64,000 bases of DNA, taken from assembly GCF_012044895.1 (NCBI RefSeq), contig NZ_CP050695.1, positions 1,084,501-1,148,500 of the forward strand. The letters are read 5' to 3'. Shown piece after piece: positions 56,905-64,000 of the stretch (positions are counted from its first letter, which is position 1; the number at the start of each line of letters is the position of its first letter). Below the pieces are notes generated by a model. It searched no databases, was not told the DNA's origin, and was given only the letters and a program-made list of their open reading frames with translations. The stretch comes from Aquisalimonas sp. 2447 (GTDB taxonomy: Bacteria > Pseudomonadota > Gammaproteobacteria > Nitrococcales > Aquisalimonadaceae). The translations under genes were made by a program, and so were the position numbers.

Positions 56905-57408
56905 TCAGCTGATCAGCGCCTCAATGGCCAGGGTCAGGCAACCGGCGGCCGGCGCCAGCGGCACACTGGCGAGCAGCCGGAGACCGGTGAACCGCCAGCC
57001 CATCATGGGCGCCTCGAACACCAGCAGCCGGTGTACGGCAAGCACTGACCAGGCAGTGACCAGCGTGACCATCTGCGGTACGCCCATGCCCGCCTCCAGC
57101 AGCGCCAGCCCCAGGGGAAAGGCGATCATGGGGCCGCCGGGTAACAGACCACCGATGAGTGTGGCCAGCAGGATGCCGCGCAGGCCCGAGGCCTCACCCA
57201 GGATTGCCACCACCTGCTGTTCCGGAACCAGCGCCGCCAGGAAGACACCGGCCAGGAGGGCCGGCGGCAGCCTGAGCAGCAAAGGCTGCAGCTGAATCCA
57301 TGCATCGGTGGCTACGTCGGCATGGTGGATGTCCGCGCGCCGGTGGGCTGCAATGGCAGTGAGCACCAGCAACAGTGCGATGGTGCCGTAGGCAATCACC
57401 GTCATCAT
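56905..57408 (-). CDS. Small polytopic membrane protein, paralogue B
   Basis: A 167-residue protein with about four to five membrane segments. It shares with the gene upstream the pattern PGGP--AFPL, then a gap, AWSVL, an Arg two residues on, and LVFE-P--G. The start overlaps the upstream gene's stop by four bases (ATGA). The two are most likely halves of one permease. The family resembles permeases of unknown cargo; no function is claimed. Confidence 0.6.
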   Translation of the reverse strand: MMTVIAYGTIALLLVLTAIAAHRRADIHHADVATDAWIQLQPLLLRLPPALLAGVFLAALVPEQQVVAILGEASGLRGILLATLIGGLLPGGPMIAFPLGLALLEAGMGVPQMVTLVTAWSVLAVHRLLVFEAPMMGWRFTGLRLLASVPLAPAAGCLTLAIEALIS

Positions 57409-57956
57409 GGCCGCTGCCACCGCGTCAGGAACACCGTGAGATAGCCCGCCAGGAACGGCAACGGCAGCGACACCAGCAGCCGCAGAAGGACGAGATCCGG
57501 TCCCAGGAACGGGAGTTCCCATACCAGCGCGCGGTTGAGGCCCAACACCGACCAGGCGGTGATGTAGGACACGCACACCGGCGTCGAAGCCCCTGCACGG
57601 TAGAGTCCGACCACCAGCGGAAACGCCGCAAAGGGGCCGCCCGGCGTGATGGCGCCAGCGGCGGTGGCGACAACGAGTCCGCGCAGGCCGCTGCGACCAC
57701 CCAGCCAGTGCTCCATGGTGGCCCGCGGGATGAGCCGCTGCATATAGGCACCCACCATCAGCGCACCCAGGAGCACGGGCGTGATCCAGGCAAGCAGCCC
57801 CACTGCGCGGCCCAGCGTCTGGTTGAAGACCGCGCCGCCATGCAGCCACCAGGTGGCGCCGCCGGCGCCGAGTGCCAGCAGGGTGAAAAAGACCGTGGTC
57901 CCGTCCAGACGGCGCCAGGGCGGGACCGGATTGCGTCCGTGGTCGGGCATGGCCAT
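57405..57956 (-). CDS. Small polytopic membrane protein, paralogue A
   Basis: About 183 residues with five membrane segments. Motif ITPGGPFAAFPLVVGLYRAG, then ITAWSVLGLNRALVWELPFLG, matches paralogue B motif for motif. The start is uncertain: ATG at 57956 or 57950 are likeliest, and one at 57992 is possible. No clear ribosome site is seen. It is divergent from the amidase. Confidence 0.58.
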   Translation of the reverse strand: MAMPDHGRNPVPPWRRLDGTTVFFTLLALGAGGATWWLHGGAVFNQTLGRAVGLLAWITPVLLGALMVGAYMQRLIPRATMEHWLGGRSGLRGLVVATAAGAITPGGPFAAFPLVVGLYRAGASTPVCVSYITAWSVLGLNRALVWELPFLGPDLVLLRLLVSLPLPFLAGYLTVFLTRWQRP

Positions 57957-58059
57957 GCTTGGCTGGTATCTCGTAACTCGGTTACGGGGCATGATGGAAA
58001 ATGCGCAGTCTACAACAATGCCGGCTCTGCGGTCCGGGGCCGGGGACAAGGGGGAGAGC

Positions 58060-59526
58060 ATGGAACCGGCATACTGTTCCACAACACGACTGGCGGTGAT
58101 GGTTCGCGAGCGGGAAGTGACCGCTGTCGAGCTGCTGGAGTATTTCCTGGATCGTGTGGCCCGCCACGACCCGGCGCTCAATGCCGTGGTCGTCAGCGAT
58201 CCGGAGTCGGCCCGTGAGCATGCGCGGGCCGCCGACGCGGCATTGGACCGCGGTGAGCTCTGGGGGCCCCTGCACGGCATTCCCATGACCGTCAAGGAAA
58301 CCTACGAGCTCGTGGGGATGCCGGCAACAGCCGGTGCCCCGAAGCTGCGGGAGCACTATCCGCAACGCAATGCGGTCTCCGTGCAGCGGCTTGTTGACGC
58401 CGGCGCCGTGATTTACGGCAAGACCAACACGCCCCTGTACGCAGGGGACCTGCAGACCTATAACGAGATCTACGGCACCACCAACAATCCGTGGGACGTG
58501 ACCCGCACCCCAGGCGGCTCTTCCGGCGGCTCCGCCGTCGCCCTGGCCGCGGGCTTGACCCCGCTGGAGCTGGGCAGTGATATCGGCGGTTCCATTCGCA
58601 CCCCGGCTGCCTTCTGCGGGGTGTGTGGTCACAAGCCCAGCTACGGGGTGCTCTCAAGTCGTGGCCATATCCCGGGTCCGCCGGGAACGCTGGCGCGCGC
58701 CGACATCAGCGTTGCAGGGCCGCTGGCGCGCAACGTGGATGACCTGGAGCTGGCCATGGACCTGCTGACCGGGCCGGATGCCGAGGACGCGCCGGGGTGG
58801 CGGCTGGAATTGCCCGCGGCGCGGCATCGGCAGCTCAGTGAGTTCCGTGTGGGAGCCTGGCTTGATGACCCGGGCTGCGCCGTGGACGCCGAGGTGGTGC
58901 AGGTTCTGGAAGGCGTTGTGCGCAGGCTTGGCGATGCCGGCGTGAGTGTGGACAGCACTGCGCGGCCGCCGGGGGTCGATCTCCGCGAGTCCCACGAACT
59001 CTACTACCGGCTGCTGACGGCGACCATGGGCCGGGGGCTGCCGGAGAAGGTCTTCACCGGCATGCTGCGCCAGGCGGAGACGGCTGCCCCGGATGCCGCC
59101 ACGGCGGACGACTACCCGTCGATATTTGCCCTGGGCGCTACCCAGCGCCATGCCCAGTGGCTCGGGCTCAACGAGCGGCGCCAGCACCTGCGGGCGGCCT
59201 GGCAGACGCTGTTCCGGGACATCGACGTGCTGCTCTGCCCCGTGATCCACACCCGGCCGTTCCCTCACGACCACACCCAGCCCATGGCCGAGCGTCGGCT
59301 GGTGGTCAACGGCGAGGATCGCCCCTACATGGATGTGCTGGTCTGGGCCGGGCTCATCGGTGTGGCCTACCTGCCGTCGACGGTGGTGCCGGTGGGACAG
59401 ACCGCGGACGGCCTGCCGGTGGGTATCCAGGTGGTCGGCCCCTACCTGGAGGACTACACCAGCCTCGCCTTCGCCCGGCACCTGGAAGCGTTGTTCGGCG
59501 GTTTCCGTGCCCCGCCCGGGCTCTGA
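58060..59526 (+). CDS. Amidase signature-family amidohydrolase
   Basis: A 488-residue hydrolase. The triad is visible as Lys79 (TVKE), cis-Ser154 (GGSSGGS) and nucleophile Ser178 (DIGGSIR), with the usual 24-residue Ser-Ser spacing. The start at 58060 has GGGGAGAG upstream. It is not the GatA subunit by context, because no gatB or gatC is near. The substrate is unknown. Confidence 0.9.
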   Translation: MEPAYCSTTRLAVMVREREVTAVELLEYFLDRVARHDPALNAVVVSDPESAREHARAADAALDRGELWGPLHGIPMTVKETYELVGMPATAGAPKLREHYPQRNAVSVQRLVDAGAVIYGKTNTPLYAGDLQTYNEIYGTTNNPWDVTRTPGGSSGGSAVALAAGLTPLELGSDIGGSIRTPAAFCGVCGHKPSYGVLSSRGHIPGPPGTLARADISVAGPLARNVDDLELAMDLLTGPDAEDAPGWRLELPAARHRQLSEFRVGAWLDDPGCAVDAEVVQVLEGVVRRLGDAGVSVDSTARPPGVDLRESHELYYRLLTATMGRGLPEKVFTGMLRQAETAAPDAATADDYPSIFALGATQRHAQWLGLNERRQHLRAAWQTLFRDIDVLLCPVIHTRPFPHDHTQPMAERRLVVNGEDRPYMDVLVWAGLIGVAYLPSTVVPVGQTADGLPVGIQVVGPYLEDYTSLAFARHLEALFGGFRAPPGL

Positions 59527-59553
59527 GCGGGGCATAGACCATGAGTTGTGGTT

Positions 59554-60780
59554 TCAGGTGTCGCGCGGCGCGTCGATCTCCGGTACCCAGCCATCCAGGG
59601 CGTGGGCGACCATGTCCAGGCGGTCCTGCCCCCAGAACACGAGCCTATTGTCCACCACCAGTGTGGGTGCGCCGCAGGCACCCAGGGCTTCCGCCCTGGC
59701 GGTGTTCTCCTTGATCACCGCTTTGTTGTCGTCCGCCGTAGCGCGGTCGAGCACCTCGGCTGGATCCAGGCCGTTGTCCCGGATGATGGCGGAGACCGTG
59801 CTCTGATCGCCAAGGTCCCGATCTTCGGCCCAGGCTGCGCGATACAGCGGTTGGATCAGTTCGGGGGCGACCGCGGAGACCCGCAGAGCCAGAACGGTAT
59901 TCAACGGAAAGTGGCTGGTGAAGTGGAACGGCACGCCCCACTCACGGGCCCAGAGTTGCATGTCGCGGACACCCCAGGCCTGGCGGTTGGTGCTCATGGC
60001 CTGTAACGGAATCATCGGTGTACCGATGGACTTGAACAGTGCACCCAGCAGCATTGGTCGCCAGATAAGCTCTGCGCCGTGCTCTGCGGCAATGCGCTCG
60101 ACTTGCGTGCAGGCAAGATAGGAGAACGGGCTGGAGAAATCGTGAAAGACCTCCAGCCGCCGACGATGACCGTCCGGATAGGATGTCTGTGCCGGCGGCG
60201 CGCCGCCCAGCGCTGCGGCCACCAACGGCAACCGATCCGCGCCCCACCAGAGATCATCGCCCAGCATGACGGTGGGCACCCCGAAGACACCGCGTGCCGC
60301 TGCCTCCTCGGTGTTGTCCTCAAGCGCTGCCAGGCTTTTCTCGGCGTAGGCCAGTGCGGGGTCCACGCCATGGTCATCCGCGAGCCGCTGCAACAGGCCC
60401 TCGTCGTCCAGCGGTTTGCCGCGCTCCCAGGCAGCGCTGAGCAGCGCGTGCATTAACGGCGCGCGCGCGTCCCCCGGCGCACCGGCCAGGAGTTGCTGCG
60501 CTAGCGCGCTTTCCGTCACCGGACGCTGCAGCGGCCCCCGTAAACGCAGGCCGGCGAGTTCGGCCTGGCGGTGGGTATCCATGCGGAACAGTGTCCGCTT
60601 GTTCTCCGGCCATTGCTGTTCCGGCTGTGACGGCAACCGCTGGCGCTGGTACAGACTTGCCAGGGACACCGGGCGCAGCAGCAGTTCGTGGCCCGTCGCC
60701 CGCGCCAGGGTCTCGATCCGGGACGCGGCCAGAAACGTGTGGGGGCAGATGACGTCGAAGAACCACTCGAGTCGCGCCAT
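59554..60780 (-). CDS. Tandem DsbA/HCCA-isomerase fold protein (two fused domains)
   Basis: A 408-residue protein made of two copies of the DsbA-like / 2-hydroxychromene-2-carboxylate isomerase fold, each normally about 200 residues. Copy 1 starts LEWFFDVICPHTFLA and holds GVFGVPTVML, GDDLWWGADRL. Copy 2 starts near residue 210 (LEVFHDFSSPFSYLA) and holds ACGAPTLVVD, NRLVFWGQDRL. Neither has a C-X-X-C, so disulfide exchange is unlikely and an isomerase or GST-kappa-like role is more plausible. No signal peptide. Confidence 0.8.
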   Translation of the reverse strand: MARLEWFFDVICPHTFLAASRIETLARATGHELLLRPVSLASLYQRQRLPSQPEQQWPENKRTLFRMDTHRQAELAGLRLRGPLQRPVTESALAQQLLAGAPGDARAPLMHALLSAAWERGKPLDDEGLLQRLADDHGVDPALAYAEKSLAALEDNTEEAAARGVFGVPTVMLGDDLWWGADRLPLVAAALGGAPPAQTSYPDGHRRRLEVFHDFSSPFSYLACTQVERIAAEHGAELIWRPMLLGALFKSIGTPMIPLQAMSTNRQAWGVRDMQLWAREWGVPFHFTSHFPLNTVLALRVSAVAPELIQPLYRAAWAEDRDLGDQSTVSAIIRDNGLDPAEVLDRATADDNKAVIKENTARAEALGACGAPTLVVDNRLVFWGQDRLDMVAHALDGWVPEIDAPRDT

Positions 60781-60817
60781 GGCGTTGTTTTCTCCTCCGG
60801 GCGGATGCAGGGGGCAC

Positions 60818-61753
60818 TCAGCGGTGGCCCAGCGCCGCCTCCAGCGCCGTGTAGTAGTGGGAGTCTCCCGTTCCGGCCAGTGCCGCGGCCTGCCGGGCGT
60901 GTTTCAGTCCGGCCTCGTCCTTGCCCTGCTGGAGCAGCGACCAGGCCAGGTTGTGGTGCAGCGCCGTGACCTCCGGGTCGCGCTCCAGGCCTTGTCGGTA
61001 GTGGCTTTCCGCGTCGGTGTAAGCTGTGCGGGCGTAGGCCAGGTTGCCGAGCCCCAGGTGCGGGATCGCATGCGCCGGCCAGCGCCGGGCGGCCTGCTCG
61101 TAGCTCGTCTGCGCCGCGTCGGGTGCCACGTTCTCCAGCGGTGCCACCGCACGCAGGTAGGTGTCGGCGTCGACGGTCGCCGGGAATTCCCCCGGGGGAT
61201 GCAGCGTCATGGCCCAGTGATCGCCGCTGCGCCAGGTTCGCAGGAACCGCCTGAATGACACTGTCTCGCGCCGGGTTGTGCCGGAGCGCAGGATCATTTC
61301 CTGCGCCTCCAGGTCGTAGCCCACCGTCACCGCGTAGTGCCAGACCGGATACGCCTCCAGCGCCAGGTTCTGCAGCACCAGCACCGGGTTCCCGGCGGCC
61401 AGTTCCTGCAGCAGATCACCGAAGTCCGGCTCCAGCGGGTAGGGCACCAGGCCCTGGCGCCGGCTGGCCGAGCGGAGCTCCGGCTGGAGGCTGCCCTGGC
61501 GAGCGGGGAGGTAGACCTCCGGCTTCAGGGCGTCGGCGTCGGTGTCGACGCCGGCGACGTTCATCATCGTGGCCAGGGCGGCGGGGCCGCACTGGTAGGC
61601 GTCCTGCGGGTGGAACGGCACGTCCGTGAGTTCCACCTGGCTCGTCAGCCCGTATGCCGTGGTGTCCAGCCCGGCCTCCTCGGGTGCTGGCCCGGTCGCG
61701 CAGCCTGTCAGCAGCATAAGGCCGACTGCGGCCAGCAGCGCGCGCCGGGTCAT
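60818..61753 (-). CDS. PA2778-family lipoprotein: C39-like peptidase with TPR
   Basis: A 311-residue exported lipoprotein (lipobox LLTGC, Cys18). A papain/C39-like domain carries Cys55 (DAYQCGPAALATM) and His139 (VWHYAVTVGY). The C-terminal third is a TPR array (HLGLGNLAYARTAYTDAESHYRQGL). It overlaps the next gene by four bases, as in Pseudomonas PA2778/PA2779. The substrate is unknown. Confidence 0.85.
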   Translation of the reverse strand: MTRRALLAAVGLMLLTGCATGPAPEEAGLDTTAYGLTSQVELTDVPFHPQDAYQCGPAALATMMNVAGVDTDADALKPEVYLPARQGSLQPELRSASRRQGLVPYPLEPDFGDLLQELAAGNPVLVLQNLALEAYPVWHYAVTVGYDLEAQEMILRSGTTRRETVSFRRFLRTWRSGDHWAMTLHPPGEFPATVDADTYLRAVAPLENVAPDAAQTSYEQAARRWPAHAIPHLGLGNLAYARTAYTDAESHYRQGLERDPEVTALHHNLAWSLLQQGKDEAGLKHARQAAALAGTGDSHYYTALEAALGHR

Positions 61754-62100
61754 CGCAGGACCAGCAGCAGGAGGATGATCACCAGAAGCAGAACCACCGT
61801 GCTGCCACCGGCGGGCAGGGCGTCGATCTGGGCGGTGAGCTCTGCCGCCTCGGCGTCGGAGAGGCTTGCTGCCCGTTCGGCAGCATGCTCCGGGTCCACG
61901 CCACGGGCAATCAATTGCTCCTGGACATCGTCCCGTTCCAGTAGCCCGATCAGGCGTTGCTGCTCGCTGCCCATCGGCTGTTCCAGGGCGGTTTCGGTGC
62001 CAACAATGCCCGCTGCGGCGGTCTGCATGGCGAAACCGCTGACAACCAGCACGACGATCAGGGGCAGGGCCAGAAGGCGACGGATCAAGGAACTCTGCAT
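61750..62100 (-). CDS. PA2779-family small membrane protein
   Basis: A 116-residue protein. A hydrophobic N-terminus (LALPLIVVLVVSGFAM) acts as signal or anchor, a helical middle reads LLERDDVQEQLIARGVDPEHAAERAASLSD (shown in part), and a final hydrophobic run VVLLLVIILLLLVLR inserts in the membrane. The start is the ATG at 62100. It is the partner of the PA2778-like peptidase. Confidence 0.83.
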   Translation of the reverse strand: MQSSLIRRLLALPLIVVLVVSGFAMQTAAAGIVGTETALEQPMGSEQQRLIGLLERDDVQEQLIARGVDPEHAAERAASLSDAEAAELTAQIDALPAGGSTVVLLLVIILLLLVLR

Positions 62101-62363
62101 GGATTCACTTCCCGTGTTGCGGATGGTTGGCTCGCAGGCGCGCTGGTAATGCGCAGCGCCCACGCTGCCCTACACTCTACCTAGGCATGCGCAGGCTCGC
62201 TATCCCGCGCCGTCAGGGTCAATCGGCGGGCTTCGCTGACCGGCCAGGCTGTCGTCGCGCAGTGACAGTTACCCGGTACCGCTGGTTGCGGTTACCGTTG
62301 CACACTCCCTGGGCTTCGGCCGGGAGCGACGAGACTGAGAGACGTTCTGGAGGTGAAGGGCTC

Positions 62364-63077
62364 ATGGCCATGTTCGATATCGGTAAACGAGGGAGCGGGC
62401 ACGACCGTGATCGGCCCGAAGATGAACTTCCGGAAACTGCGCCTGTGGCGCCGGTGGCCCAGGACTGGGAAGCACCGGGGCAGGGCGGTGTGCGCCGTCG
62501 CGAGGCGGCGGTGATCGGGCCGTCGATCCACATTGATGGGACCCTCAAAGGTGAAGAGGATCTGCTCATCGAGGGGCACGTTACAGGCGCGGTGCAGTTG
62601 CAGGATCATAGCCTCACCATCGGTGCCAAGGGCCAGGTGGAAGCCGACCTCTACGCCCATAACGTGATCGTGGAAGGGACGGTGAAAGGCGATCTCTATG
62701 GCGTCGAGCGGGTGGCAATCCGCGGCAGCGCGAGAGTGCGCGGCAACGTGACGGCACCGCGGGTGAGCCTGGAGGATGGCGCCACGTTCAAAGGGGCCAT
62801 CGAAATGGACGCCGATGCCGTGGCCGCTGCCATGGGCGGGCCCTCGGGCTCGGCGGCGACGAGGTCGGCGGCGGGCGCGGACAAGGGCGCGACCACGGGG
62901 GGCGGCGGCAGTGTATCCACCGGCGCGTCCACTGGGTCGGATTCCGGGAGTGCCACGGCGCCGGAGCAGGGGGCCGGCAGTAGCAAGGCGACCAAGGAGG
63001 AGGGCGGCGAACAGACCGGCAAGTCTGGCAGCGGTAGCGCGACCTCCCGCAAGACCGGTGCCGGAAGCGGATCCTGA
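62364..63077 (+). CDS. Bactofilin
   Basis: A 237-residue cytoskeletal polymer subunit. The beta-helical core runs about residues 50-150 (IGPSIHIDGTLKGEEDLLIEG, VEGTVKGDLYGVERV). The last 75 residues are a Gly/Ser/Thr/Ala-rich tail with scattered charges, unusually long for the family. GGAGGTGAA lies 7 bases upstream of the ATG. Bactofilins scaffold envelope and shape enzymes; no partner peptidase such as LmdC is next to it. Confidence 0.88.
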   Translation: MAMFDIGKRGSGHDRDRPEDELPETAPVAPVAQDWEAPGQGGVRRREAAVIGPSIHIDGTLKGEEDLLIEGHVTGAVQLQDHSLTIGAKGQVEADLYAHNVIVEGTVKGDLYGVERVAIRGSARVRGNVTAPRVSLEDGATFKGAIEMDADAVAAAMGGPSGSAATRSAAGADKGATTGGGGSVSTGASTGSDSGSATAPEQGAGSSKATKEEGGEQTGKSGSGSATSRKTGAGSGS

Positions 63078-63120
63078 CGTCCCGGTGGTGGCGGTTCCCG
63101 GATTGGTGTATGAGCGTGCT

Positions 63121-63145
63121 TACTAACCTTCTGAGAAGGTGAGTA
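63121..63145 (+). promoter_or_regulatory. Hairpin that covers the ribosome site of the next gene
   Basis: TACTaACCTTC pairs with GAAGGTgAGTA around a TGA loop, ten of eleven pairs. The right arm contains the ribosome-binding GAAGGTGAG and ends at the base before the ATG at 63146, so pairing would hide the site. Confidence 0.5.
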
Positions 63146-63760
63146 ATGGCAGTGAAAGCGGATGCCGTGTCCTCGTCCTCCCGGGCCGGTGGTGAGCTGC
63201 TGCAGGTGCCACTCCTGGCGGAAAGTCTCACGCGCCTGGGCAGCGATGAGCGCATGACGCTGCTGGACCTGGGGCCGCCGCGGTCTGCCACGGTGGCGTA
63301 CCTGAGTGGATACCGGTGCCGGCTCGGCATCGCTGATGCGCTCCTGGAGCTCGCTGACGCCGATGACCTATTGAAGGGGGCGGGAGCGGACGAGTACCTA
63401 CAGCGTGCCCTGCCTGCTCGCTCGTTTGCCGACAGCGAGCTGATCCTGTGCTGGGGGCTGGCGGATTACCTCTCCCACGGCGGGATTCGTGCCCTGGGGC
63501 AGCACCTTGCGTCACTCGCCGTGCCCGGAACGGTTCTGCACATGCTGATCGCCTATGGTGCCGCCGTGATCCCGTCGCGCCCTCTGGTGTACAGTCTGGC
63601 GGCGGATGGCCTTCGCGGCGATCGGCAGCCGGCCGACGACGCGGGTGTGCGGCCACCCCGCCACAGCAGCGGGGAGTTGCAGCGGTTGTTGCCCGATTGG
63701 CACCTGGACCGTTCGGTGCTGCTCAGCAACGGCATGCAGGAATACCGGTTCCGATGCTGA
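63146..63760 (+). CDS. Hypothetical protein, methyltransferase-like N-terminus
   Basis: A 204-residue cytosolic protein. The segment MTLLDLGPPRSATVAYLSGYRCRLGIADALLEL looks like the first strands of a SAM-binding fold, but the glycine loop is not the usual GxGxG. No later methyltransferase motif is convincing. It follows bactofilin by 68 bases and may be co-transcribed with it. No function is claimed. Confidence 0.6.
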   Translation: MAVKADAVSSSSRAGGELLQVPLLAESLTRLGSDERMTLLDLGPPRSATVAYLSGYRCRLGIADALLELADADDLLKGAGADEYLQRALPARSFADSELILCWGLADYLSHGGIRALGQHLASLAVPGTVLHMLIAYGAAVIPSRPLVYSLAADGLRGDRQPADDAGVRPPRHSSGELQRLLPDWHLDRSVLLSNGMQEYRFRC

Positions 63761-63771
63761 TCGGCCATTCC

Positions 63772-64000
63772 TCAGCGATGCTGATTCACGAACCACCGGA
63801 TCAGGTGCCCGGCGATGGATATCTCGCCGGGCACCTGGGGTAAATCCTCCGGGGTGAACCAGTCGGCGTGCAGGATCTCCTCGCCGTCCACCTGGATGTC
63901 ACCACCCGCATAATCGGCGATGAAAGCGACCATCAACGAGTGCGGGAACGGCCAGGACTGGGAGGCAAAGTAGCGGATATTCTCCACCTCCAGGCCGACC
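63772..64000 (-). CDS. nudC: NAD+ diphosphatase NudC, C-terminal fragment
   Basis: Only the last 75 or so residues are in the window; the frame runs out of the right edge. The segment RYFASQSWPFPHSLMVAF matches the NudC signature S-Q-x-W-P-F-P-x-S, with Ser in place of the usual Pro. NudC hydrolyses NADH and removes NAD caps from RNA. It converges with the hypothetical gene at 63.1 kb. Confidence 0.85.
   Translation of the reverse strand, partial: VGLEVENIRYFASQSWPFPHSLMVAFIADYAGGDIQVDGEEILHADWFTPEDLPQVPGEISIAGHLIRWFVNQHR

Overview
The window is a chromosomal segment of a high-GC gammaproteobacterium. The order hisC-tyrA-aroA-cmk-rpsA-ihfB-lapA-lapB-pyrF at the left end is a classic gammaproteobacterial cluster. 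The acidic proteins and GC-rich codons fit a salt-adapted Chromatiales/Ectothiorhodospiraceae-like lineage, but this placement is inference, since no rRNA or species marker is present. I see no tRNA, rRNA, CRISPR array, transposase or phage gene.

Layout. (1) 1-8.7 kb: housekeeping cluster for aromatic amino acids, CMP kinase, ribosomal protein S1, IHF-beta, LPS-assembly factors and OMP decarboxylase, then a ComEA-like protein and a GST. (2) 9.4-36.7 kb: a dense phosphate-starvation (Pho) island. It holds pstS, pstCAB-phoU with two extra genes, a phnD-phnC-phnE-phoB-phoR operon, a glycosyltransferase, two OprO/P-type porins, two FbpABC-like ABC transporters, an unrecognised 91-residue protein and a PlcP-type phospholipase. 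Ten candidate PhoB boxes punctuate it. Most are arrays of three to five GTCA-like units repeated every 11 bp, and six have a plausible -10 hexamer starting 15 nt after the start of the last unit. (3) 37-38.3 kb: three small proteins (YjfB-like, helix-hairpin-helix, DUF2784). (4) 38.3-47.3 kb: fatty-acid metabolism: fadD, thiolase and fadB-type genes, a divergent TetR regulator with a candidate operator, an SDR, a cyclopropane synthase and a crotonase. (5) 47.7-50.7 kb: a DctPQM TRAP transporter. (6) 50.7-64 kb: acyltransferase, cold-shock protein, TetR, globin, ferredoxin-NADP reductase, MATE exporter, a pair of paralogous small membrane proteins, amidase, a tandem DsbA-fold fusion, a PA2778/PA2779 pair, a bactofilin and the 3' end of nudC.

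How it works together. The Pho island reads as one response. Porins admit phosphorus compounds through the outer membrane. Pst takes phosphate, while PhnDCE and the two FbpABC-like systems probably take other phosphorus compounds. PhoBR with PhoU sense and regulate. PlcP plus the glycosyltransferase would replace phospholipids with glycolipids to release phosphate. The fad genes, Cfa and acyltransferase nearby belong to lipid turnover but carry no Pho boxes that I could see.
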